Assembly (NCBI GenBank): GCA_038049695.1
Contig: CP142451.1
Coordinates: forward strand, 70,200,001 to 70,264,000
Direction of reading: 5' to 3'
From: Cinnamomum chago
Lineage: Eukaryota; Streptophyta; Magnoliopsida; Laurales; Lauraceae
Length of the DNA stretch: 64,000 nt
This document shows positions 35,049-46,100 of this stretch, piece after piece. Made by a program: the position numbers and the translations under genes. Within the stretch, counting starts at the first letter, position 1, and each line of letters opens with the position of its first letter. The notes under the pieces are model-generated. The model saw only the letters and a list, made by a program, of their open reading frames with translations. It did not search any database and had not been told where the DNA came from.

Positions 35049-36245
35049 TGTTAGACCCCGACCCAGACCAAGTCGATTAGTGTGCGATTAGTATGTGTTT
35101 AGTTCTAAGTGGGTTTAGTTATCGTTGGATTAGAAGTAATTAGTTTAGTCTTGGACATAGCTTTGGGAATTTTGAGAACGTTTAGTGTTAGTCTGACACA
35201 CCCAGGAAGGCCTGAGTGCACGTGTAAGCTTGGGAGGATCGTATCGGTTTCCGTGTGATTGTAATTTTAATTTCATTTGAATGATTTTTCTATGTGTTAC
35301 AACTTTCGTCTTAAGCACATTCATGTTTGAAGCCTAAAAACCCAAGTTTTGGCCAAAGAGGGTAAAATTGTCTTTTATGCACAAATCTGGACACAATTTT
35401 CGAGATCTAAAAACCATGTCAAAAATATACTTTTTGGAAACTAGATATTTCGAGGATCGTTTTATCTTTCTTCGTCGAAGTCATCCGAGGTCCACAAGAT
35501 CGTGTTTTGGTCATTTCAAGGTTCATGTTAATTGGGGCCCATTGTCTTCACTTAAGCCCCATCTCCCTCTCTTTTCATTCACTTTACCAAATCTCTGTAA
35601 CTTTCTTAACCTAGGGTTGAAAACCCCTCTTTCCTTTCCATCTTCCTCACCTTGCATGATCTAGCTAGAGATCTCCAAGTAGAATTCCAAGACCATCATC
35701 TTCTTCCTCTTCTTGCAAGCTTCCTATTGGTACAAATTTCTTGGAGTTTCTTGTGGGACAAGCTCTTCATTTTCTTCCTCCTCTCTTGTTTGACCTTCTC
35801 TAGGTAAGAGCTTCAATCCATGCTTTTCATAAAAAAATTTTAGTTCCTTAAAGATCATGTTTTTCATGTTTCAAACCCTTTTGTTAAAATGGGTTCTTTG
35901 TTTCCATTTTGAGTGAGTTTGTGTGGTTTTCTTGGGTTTCCTTGTAGCATTGGAATAGCTTGAGTGAAGTGCTTGAGAAGGATTGTTAGCATTGGTCAAG
36001 GCAAGTAATCTCTATAGGACCATTGTGCATGTGTATTTTAAGCTTCATTGTTGTTTTAGAAATTTGCATATAAATATGTTTAAAAGCTTCATGATCATGT
36101 TTTCCTTGGATTGAATATTTGAAATTGGGAACAATGTGTGTTTTGTCCCTTGGAGAGCATGTAGGCTCAGGGAGTGCAAGTGGGATGAGAAACAAGAAGA
36201 AGGGAAGAAGGAAATGTGAAAATCTGAACTGAACTGCAATTCCCG

Positions 36246-36685
36246 TGCAGCTTCGGTCAGCCGTCGGTCGGCTGGCGGCTAGCCGAAATCCTCATTTCGG
36301 TTAACCGCGAGCTGACCGAGCTCTGCGGTTCCCTTTCCAGAAGCTGACATTTCGACAGTGGGTGTCGGTCAGCTGGACGGTTAGCAAGCGGCTAGCCGCC
36401 ATACCCCATGTCGGCTAACCGCTGGCCAACCGCGCGTTGTCGGCTCCTTTTCCCGAGAGCTATATTTCAGACTGGATTTCCAGCGGTCAGCCCTACGGTC
36501 AGCTTACGGCTAACTGCCAAGTCTCAGTTCGGCTAACCGTAAGCTAACCACTGTCAGTTCGGTTTCTTTTCCAGAAGGCTATGTTGGACCTAGATTTCCA
36601 GCGGTCAGCCTGTCGGTCAGCTGGCGGCTAGCCGCCAGACCCTAGTTCGGCTAGCCGACACCTGACCGCGAGGTGACCGAAATTG
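36246..36685. repeat. Palindromic array (CGGCTAGCCG type) in Tekay solo LTR
   Basis: Four repeats of about 110 bp, each with CGGTCAGC, GGCTAGCC or CGGCTAACCG words and a spacer of the CTTTTCCAGAAG...ATTTCCAGCGGTCAG kind. The homologous position in the related LTRs at 40322 and 48924 is occupied by CGCTCGAGCG units instead. Confidence 0.85.
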
Positions 36686-37327
36686 ACAAATTGCCTGTTT
36701 TGAAGAGTTTTTGCAAGAATGAAAACTAGAACATGTTAAGTGGCCTTTAGCCTGATATTATGCACTCGAAACCCGAGATGTCCTTGAACTTCTGAGGCAC
36801 CAATTCTGTTTTAATTCCAACATCTGGGCTTCGGCTGCACAACGATCAACCAAAGGTCCTTGCATGAGCTTGACAGGCTTTGTATTCGTACTTTGGTTTC
36901 GATATAATGAATATCATCGTGTACTCGTTTTGAAGTTTAAGTACAAGCTCGTTTGAAGACGTGTTTCAAGAAAAAGGGGATCACTTCCTAAGCGTGTTAT
37001 GCATATTAATTATGCCCTTGCTAGTCGTGTTCATCGTGTTTTGATAAGTGAGTTTCCCCTTTTTATCTCGACAAGTTTTGATATATAGTGTTTCGCGTGT
37101 TTTGTGCATTTATGAATTAAGTAAACACCACTGAGCATGGACTGCCCTTTCAGTTTGATCCACTGTCTGGGGGTCCTTAAACATGTGGACTGTCTGAAGA
37201 CTGGTCGTGTATTTATTACACATCGTGCGTGTCCGGTTCCGCGGCCGAAAATTCCCGTCTTTGTGGGAAATCGTGTCGTGATTATATTATGTATATCGTG
37301 CTTGTCGTGCGTGCTTGCTCTTTTCAT

Positions 37328-37336
37328 TATATAAAT
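37328..37336 (+). promoter_or_regulatory. Possible TATA box of Tekay LTR
   Basis: TATATAAAT in a conserved part of the LTR; the same sequence is present on the minus strand in both LTRs of the related full element. Assigned only by motif. Confidence 0.4.
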
Positions 37337-38061
37337 GATAGAGAAAGGATGAGCTCTTTGTGGATTGTAACTATTCATGATATATTATGTACTCATGCTA
37401 GTTTGTTTTAGTATTTCAGCTCAGTTAACCATTTCTGCAAAAGTACCTCAGTCATTATAGTATTTCAAATCAAGGAATTGCTTATATGTTTTCTAAAACG
37501 TTTATTGCTTCATGCTTGCACCTAAATTGATTACCTGCCAAACCGTTGTGTTTGACCCTTGTTTGTTGGTGCCCAGGTGCAGGAGACGTTGCCTTTGAGG
37601 AGGAGCGTCAGGAGGAGGCTTGTGAGCCAACCCCTGTGAGAGAGTGGCAGCCCGACGATGTCATCTAGACGTCGGGCGGGTTCTTGAGTCTCGTCATCTT
37701 TTCGTTGGGGTTTCCTTTGATTATTTTTGGAGAAGTGTATTGGCCTCTGTTGGCCTCTTATGGGATGTAACTAAAAACTTAACTTGCTTTCTTGTTAGTC
37801 TCATAACTTGAACTATGTTGGGAATGCCATGTTAGCTTCTTTCTTTGATACTATGTCTTGTTACTATTTGTCATGGCACTTAAATATTTTATTGGTGCTT
37901 ATCTTGATGTGTTTTGCTACACGCTTCCGCATATTTGATCGTGTGAGTCAGATTCCGCGTGTCTTTGGGAATCCTCACCGTGGGAACCTGTGGGAAAGTA
38001 TATCTCCAACACAATCGACACGTCGCGGGCCCGGGGATCGTTCCGCGGTCGCGACATGGGT

Positions 38062-38612
38062 CCACACCTCTACCTAACACAAGAAAATATTCATAGCAAA
38101 GATTTTATGTGGCTCTCTTGTTATCAATTAACGCCCATTCACTACGTCCATAAATTGGCACGCACACTAATTTCACACTAGTTGCAGCATATTTTCCATT
38201 ATTATTGTTATTGGGTAATCGAATTTACCATTGAATTGAATCACATAATAATGTCTTTTCTTTGGGCTTTCTTTTTTCTAAAAATTTATAAAGAATTTCG
38301 CAAAATGGTATGTGGTAACATGGTTTCAAACTTTTGCCAAAAAAAAAATGATAACTAAGTATTTAAGGGTTTTTCTTTTACCAAAATGCCCACGAGCGAT
38401 GACATCACAACTAGTTTTTCCTTTACAAAAGCCTTAAGAATTTCGAGATCAATTCAATTTTTTGAAAGGGTCGTTGCACATTTGTATCAAAGCATCCTTA
38501 TCTTCTTTCTCTTTTTACGTTATAGAAGAGATATGATGATCCTTTTTTTACGTATCAAAGCATCCGGTACTCCAAAATGACTTACTGCAATAGTCTCAAT
38601 TAATAAACAAAG
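38062..38612. other. Unassigned AT-rich spacer
   Basis: No gene or recognisable element. It lies between the TGGGT duplication of the solo LTR and the presumed end of the old gypsy. Confidence 0.5.
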
Positions 38613-39305
38613 TGTAACCCCGTCGGGTACAACATGGCCCAAGCTAAGTAGTGCCGACTCAATCAAATCAAGTGATAATAGAATGTGAATAAATTCCATA
38701 TCATATAATTTCATAACATCATATCGAATTGAATCAAATAGTAATTGTTCACATTCATATTATTTCAAAGAATCCACTTCGAATATAGTAATCGAATTAG
38801 AAGTATACCAATATATAATGCATTGATAAACCACTTGAAGTCAATGATAATATTCCACTCAATATGAAGTGCAAGGGGAATTTAAGGAATCAAGGTAATT
38901 ACTAACCAACTCTAATCTATTTATTCATAGTCTCCCACCGTCCATTTCAAGGTAGCTTTAGAAGGTCAATGTATTACTATCATGTATTTGGTGCCACGAA
39001 TTATAAGAAAATACATTGAATTCCTAAACCAACCCCCATAGCATATTTTAAGACCAATGAGTAAAATCTATGAGTGTTCTCAGCCTCAATGAACATTCAT
39101 AGAGTTATAATTCTCATTTAGACAAATGAAGAGGTTAAGGGTTCCATTTTAAAGTTATAAAGGTCCATTTTGAATCTTAATCACCTATTGGTTTAGGGTA
39201 CGTTCCACAAAATTCTCTTTAGGGAGGATTATGGAGTGTTAATATAAGTTAGGGTGAGGTAATACACCTTCTATTTGGGGCAAAAGACCCCATCCATACA
39301 TTCCA

Positions 39306-39445
39306 AGTTCGCTGGAGCGGATGCAAGTTCACTCGAGCGAACGTCTTCTAAAGAGGTGGTTGCTCGAGAAGACCCCTTGGTCGCTCCAGCGAGTGCCATC
39401 CAGAGAGGGGTTCACTCGAGCAGACCCTTGTTCACTCTAGCGCCC
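39306..39445. repeat. Palindromic array (CGCTCGAGCG type, decayed) in old gypsy LTR
   Basis: Five or six degenerate copies (CGCTGGAGCGG, CACTCGAGCGAAC, CGCTCCAGCGAG, CACTCGAGCAGACC, CACTCTAGCGCCC) in the same position relative to flanking LTR sequence as in the related LTRs. Confidence 0.7.
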
Positions 39446-40321
39446 ACTCCAGAATTTCAAAATTCCAGAATTTTCATCCATTCTTCTCCCATTACAACTA
39501 CAGTGCATAAACCGGTACAAGAGTGAAGTTCATAGCACTTCTACTCCATCTAATAGTACCCATTCATCACATTCTCCTAATTCCAACTCTTATTACCATC
39601 ATGATAGCCATTACCCATATAAACTCACCAAAGACTACAAAATTAGGTTGAAAGTCACTAATTTAGAATCTGAATAATGGAATCAATCTTAAGAAAACAA
39701 CATGCATTTCATATTAAAGCTTATACTTGCCTCAATCAAAGCTTTTCCAACCTCTAGCTCTATTAATAGCTCCAATGAGCTAAAACCCCCAATAAAAAAC
39801 CCTAAGCAAGGAAACCCATGAAAAGATGCTAATGAATATGCATGCATGATTAATTAGGAGTCTCTTTTCCCCTTTTTAACTCAAAACATGAATATCAAGG
39901 TTTGGGTTCTTACCTATAACAAGAAGTTCGAAAATGGGAGTTGTAGGGAATGAGTCCTTGTCAACAATGGTAAGGCAGTGAAGAGGAAATGATGAAGAGA
40001 CCCAATCTTGCTTTCAATTTCACATGCAATGAATCCTTTAGCCAAATGGAGAAGAAAGAAGAGATAGTGGAAAGGAAAAACAAGAGGAAGAAATGCTCCT
40101 CTCTCTCAGATACATAAATGGTTCGACTGAAATGCATTGGGCTGAGTTTTAAGTGAAAGAGGTGTCCATTTTACAAAACAGTTCCTCTAGTGTTAGATAT
40201 TTACATAAAGATTCAAATGGTGGCCCACTAATTCAACAGATGATCAAATGAAGTACAAATCTATATGAAAATCGACGTGTTCGATGAGATACACGCGATG
40301 ACGCCAAGATGATGTGCATTT

Positions 40322-43151
40322 TGTCGCGACCCCGGAACGGATCCCTGGGCCCGCGACGTGTCGATTGTGTAGTTGTATATACTTTCCCACAGGTTCCCGC
40401 GGTGAGGATTCCCAAAGACACACGGAATCTGACTCACACGATCAAGTTTGCGGAAGCGTGTAGCAAAATATATCAAAATGAGCACCAATAAAATATTTAA
40501 GTGCCACGACAAATAGTAACAAGACAGAGTATCAAAGAAAGAAACTAACATGGCATTCCCACCATAGCTCAAGTTATAAGACTGACTCCAAAGTAATTTA
40601 AGTTTAATTACAACCCATAAGAGGCCAACAGGGGCCAATACACTGCTCCAAAATAATTAAAGGAAACCCCAACAAAATGATGACGAGACTCAAGAACCCA
40701 CCTGACGTCTAGATGACATCGTCGGGCTGCCACTCTCTCACAAGGGTCGGCTCACAAGCCTCCTCCTGACGCTCCTCCTCAAAGATAACGTCTCCTGCAC
40801 CTGGGCACCAACAAACAAGGGTCAAACACAACGGTTTGGCAGGTAATCAATTTAGGTGCAAGCATGAAACAATAAATGTTTTAGTAAACATAAAAGCAGA
40901 TCCTTGATTTGAAATACCACAATGACTGAGATACATTTACAAAAATATTTAATTGAGCTGAGATACTAAAACAAACTAGCATAAGTGCATAATATATCAT
41001 GAATAGTTACAGTCCACAAAGAGCCCATCCTTTCTCTATCATTTATATAATGAAAAGAGCAAGCACGCACGACAAGCACGATATACATAATATAATCACG
41101 ATACGATTTCCCACAAAGACGGGAATTTCGGCCGCGGAACCGGACACGCACGATGTGTAATAAATACACGATCAGTCTGCAGACAGTCCACATGTTTAAG
41201 GACCCCCAGACAGTGGATCAAACTGAAAGGGCAGTACAAGCTCAGTGGTGTTTACTAAATTCATGAATGCACAAAACACACGAAATACTATCAAAACTTG
41301 TCGAGATAAAAAGGGGGAAGTCACTTATCACAACACGATGAACACGACTAGCAAGGCATAATTAATATGCATAACACGCGTAGGAAGTGATCCCCTTTTT
41401 CTTGAAACAATTCTTCAAAACAAGCTTATAATTGAAATCCAAAACTAGTACACGATGGCACTTATCGTACCAAAACGGAATTCAAACACGAAATCTGACA
41501 AGCATGTGCTAAGGTTGCTAATTGACCTTTGTGAGATTGAGACTCCAAATGTCGGAATATATAAGAATTGGTGTCCCCGAAGTTGGGTTGCATTTCGAAG
41601 TTCCATTTACACAATGTCAAGTCAAAACCCTTAACATAGTCCAGTTTTCAACCTTCACGAAAATACACACGAAATAAATCTTCTTCCTGAATCTGGCAGG
41701 TTCGCTCGAGCGAACTTTATAAGGTGATGACACTTCGCTCGAGAGAGACAGTTCGTTCGAGCGGATAATAAGTGCGCTCGAACGGACAACTCTCTGTCTT
41801 GCTCCAGACTATACGGAGGGCAGTTCGCTCGAGCGGACCATAGGGTCGCTCGAGCGGACAGCTCTCTGTCTGCGCTCGAACCAAACAGAGGCTTGGTCGC
41901 TCGAGCGGACCCAAGGGTCGCTCGAGCGAATCAGCTTCTGCCGGAACTCGCAGACTGCAGAAACTGCCTTTCTCAGGTCCAACCTCCACTACATTTTTCT
42001 CCTTCTTCTCATCCTTCAATCACATACAATCCCTTGAGCCTTCATGCTCACCAAGGGTTCATTTATCACCATTTCACACATCCAAATCCAATAAAACATA
42101 ACCATGAAGCTTGTAAACAATTTAATGCACAATTTCTAAAATACAATGAAATCAAAACACAGATGCACATTGAACCTATAAGGATTACTTGCCTTGACCA
42201 ATGCTAAATACTCCTCTCAAGCATTCACTCAAGCTATTCCAACACTACAAAGAAACCCAAGAGAAAACTACTCAAAACTCAAACAAAAATGGAAACCAAG
42301 AACCCATTTTTAACAAAAAGGGCTTACAAACATGGAAAACAAGATCTTTAAGGAACCAAAAGACTTCATGAAAAGCATGGGTGGAAGTTCTTACCTAACA
42401 ATGGCCAAACAAGAAGAGATGAAGAAGATGAAGAGCTTGTCTCAAAAGAACTCCAAGAAACTTGTATGGATAGAGAGCTTGCAAGGAGATGAAGAATATG
42501 ATATCCTTAGAATTTTCTTTGGAGATCTATAGCTAGAGCATGCAAGGTGAGGAAGATGGAAAGGAAAGAGGGATTTTCCAGCCCTAGGTCAAAGAAATTG
42601 CAGAGATTGGGGAAATGAATGAAGAAGATGAGACTTGGGGGTTTAAGTGATGATAATGGGCCCCCAAATGACTTAACCTTGAGATGACTAAAACATGGTC
42701 TTGTGGGCCTCGGATGACTTCAACGAAGAAGGATAAAACGATCATCGAAATATCTAATTTCCAAAAGGTATATTTTTGACATGGTTTTGAGATCTTGAAA
42801 ATTGTGTCCAGATTTGTGCATAAAAGACAATTTTACCCTCTTTGGGCCAAAACATGGGTTTTTTGGGCTTCAAACATGAATGGGCTTAAAACGAAAGTTG
42901 TAACAAATAGAAGAATCATTAAAATGAAATTAAAATCACAATCACACGAAAACCGATACGATCTTCCCAAGAATACACGGGCACTCAGGCCTTCCTGAGT
43001 GTGTCTGACTAATACTAAACGTTCTCAAAATTCCCAAAGCTATGTCCAAGACTAAAACTAATTATTCTAACCCAGCGACCACTAAACCCACTTAGAACTA
43101 AACACATACTAATCGCACACTAATCGAATTGGTCTGGGTCGGGGTCTAACA
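40322..43151 (-). repeat. 3' LTR of the Tekay-type gypsy
   Basis: 2830 bp, on the plus strand TGTCGCGACCCC to GGGGTCTAACA. It carries nine CGCTCGAGCG-type units at 41699-41937. Confidence 0.93.
41699..41937. repeat. Palindromic array (TCGCTCGAGCGA type), nine units
   Basis: Nine exact or near copies of CGCTCGAGCG, alternately spaced by GGACC...GGGT and ACAGCTCTCTGTCTG-type spacers. The outermost two units are the only ones found in the partner LTR. Confidence 0.9.
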
Positions 43152-43188
43152 TCCTCCACTCCTTAGGATATTTGGTCCACTAAATAAA

Positions 43189-46100
43189 TCAAACAATTAC
43201 CTCTGGTAAAAGCTGTGGATACTTCCTTTGCACCTGCTCTCTCAATTCCCAGGTGGCTTCCTCTGGCTCATGATTTTCCCAAAGTACCTTGACCCAATGA
43301 ATAGTCCGGTTTCTCAATTCCTGCTCCTTGGTATCAGTGATCTTGATCGGTCTTTCCACATACGAGGCATCTTCCCGAATCTCTAAAGGCTCATGCTGTA
43401 GAATGTGTGCAGGACTAGAGACATATTTCTTGAGCATAGAAACATGAAAAACATTATGCACCCCGGAGAGTTCCGGCGGTAATGCAATTCTATAAACGAC
43501 ATCTCCAATCTTGCTCAAAATCTCATACGGACCAATAAACCTTCTAGACAATTTGCCCTTCTGTCCGAACCTCAAAGTCCCTCTAGTTGGTGAGATCTTC
43601 AAGAACACCTTGTCACCCACCTGAAACTGCAATTCTCTTCGGCGAGTGTCTGCATAACTCTTCTGCCTACTCGGACGATCTTCAAACGTTCCTGAATCAG
43701 CTTGACCTTGTCACTTGTCTCTCCAACTATCGTCGGTCCAGGAAAACTACGTTCACCGACTTCTTCCCAGCTAACCGGAGTTCTGCATCTCCTACAATAA
43801 AGTGCCTCGAAAGGTGCCATATCGATGCTAGAGTGGTAACTATTGTTATAAGCAAATTCACAAAGAGGTAAGCACTCATCCCACTGAATCTTGAAATCCA
43901 ACACACAAGCATGCAACATGTCTTCGAGAGTCTGTATCGTCCTTTCTGACTGACCATCGATCTGAGGATGATAAGCTGTGCTGAACTGAAGTTTGGTACC
44001 CATCGACTCATGAAGAGTCTTCCAAAACTTAGAAACAAACCTACTGTCTCTGTCTGAAGTAATGGAGACGGGCTGACCATGTTTACTAACAATCTCATCA
44101 ACAAATAACTTTGCAAGTGGTGCCATATGCATCATATTCCCTGTCTTCATCGGAATGAAATGAGCAGACTTTGTCAGACGATCCACAATGATCCAAATTG
44201 CATTATTTCCCTTCTTGGTATTAGGCAAGCCGGAAACGAAATCCATGGTGATGTGCTCCCATTTCCACTCCGGAATCTCCAAAGGTTGTAACAAACCTGG
44301 AGGCTTCTGATGCTCTGCCTTAATCAACTGACAAGTTAGACAACGAGACATAAAAGCTGCTATCTCTCTTTTCATGTTGTTCCACCAGAATCTATTCTTC
44401 AAATTTTGGTACATCTTCGTACTACCCGGATGCATAGAATATCTCGTGCTGTGAGCTTCATTCATTATTTCACTCTTCAAATCATCCACATTTGGCACAC
44501 ACAACCGGTCACGAAAATACAATATCCCATTCACCATCTTGAAATCGGGACGTTCTGTAATATGTTCTACTATCTTGGCCAAGTCTGGATCTTGCAACTG
44601 ATTTTCTTTGATCTTCTGGATGAAGGTAGGTTCTGATACTGTCATGTTTGCCAACATAGCACCCAATTTTAGAGCTTGCACTTCTACACCCAACTCTTCA
44701 AACTGCTGTAAGACACCCATTCCTCTCAAACTGGCCATAATCACCGATTTCCTACTCAAGGCATCTGCTACCACATTCACTTTGCCTGGATGATACTTGA
44801 TTGGGAAGTCATAACCCTTGATATACTCCATCCACCTCCTCTGTCTCATGTTCAAATCCTTCTGCGAGAACAAATACTGCAAACTTTTGTGATCTGAATG
44901 GACCTCAAACTTCTCTCCGTAGAGGTAGTGTCTCCACATCTTCAATGCGAAAACAACTGCTACCAACTCCAAGTCGTGAGTCGTATAATTCTTCTCATAG
45001 TCCTTCAACTGTCTCGAGCCATAAGCAATCACCTTGCCCTCTTGCATGGATACACAACCCAGTCCCACATTCGAAGCATCTGTGTAAACAATGAACCCGC
45101 CGTTGCCCGAAGGTAATGTGAGGATTGGAGCTGTGGTTAACCTTCCTTTCAATTCTTGAAAACTTGTTTCACACTTATCAGTCCACACAAATGGGACATT
45201 CTTCCTAGTCAATTTTGTCAACGGGGCTGCAATGGATGAAAAACCTTGAACAAATCTTCTGTAATAGCCTGCTAACCCCAAAAAGCTTCTAATTTCTGTC
45301 ACACTGCTTGGCCTCACCCAATTCACAACAGCCTCTATCTTAGCTGGATCAACTGCTAAACCTTCTCTGGAGATGATGTGGCCTAGAAAAGCAACTTGCT
45401 CTAACCAGAACTCACACTTACTGAGTTTTGCATACAGCTGGTTGTCCCTCAAGAGCTGCAACGCTGTCCTCAAATATTCTTCATGGTCCTTTTTAGTCTT
45501 GGAATACACAAGGACATCATCAATAAATACTACGGTGGAGTGATCCAAATGAGGTGCAAAGACCTTGTTCATCAAAGCCATAAAGACTGCGGGTGCATTT
45601 GTCAAACCAAAGGGCATCACCAAGAACTCATAGTGCCCATATCTTGTCCTAAAGGCTGTCTTCTGAACATCTGAGTCTCTAACTCTCAACTGATGGTACC
45701 CTGACCTCAAGACTATCTTGGAAAAATAGGCTGCTCCTTGCAATTGGTCAAACAATTCGTTTATCCTTGGCAATGGATACTTGTTCTTCACAGTCACATG
45801 ATTCAACTTCCTGTAGTCGATGCACATTCTCAAACTCCCATCCTTCTTCTTCACAAACAACACCGGTGCTCCCCACGGTGAAACACTTGGCCTTATGAAG
45901 CCTTTGCTCAACAAATCTTGCAATTGGAGCTTTAGCTCACCCATTTCTGCTGGAGCTAGGGGTGAAAGTGGGCCGGGCCGTCCTAGGGCCGCCCGCGGAC
46001 GGCCCGTTATAGGCTCGGCCCGAGCTCGGCTCAAAAGGCAAAAGAGCCGAGCTAGGGCCTAGTAGGAGGCCCGTTTGCTTAAAAGGGCCGAGCTAGGGCT

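Larger units (their letters stand above)
35049..38056 (+). mobile_element. Tekay-type gypsy solo LTR, 3.0 kb
   Basis: Begins TGTTAGACCCCGACCCAGACC and ends GGTCGCGACA. The exact 5-bp duplication TGGGT is at 35044-35048 and 38057-38061. It aligns along its length with the LTRs of the gypsy at 40322-51553, in the opposite orientation, except in the palindromic array, which has a different core. No internal region is present, so a solo LTR. Confidence 0.92.
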
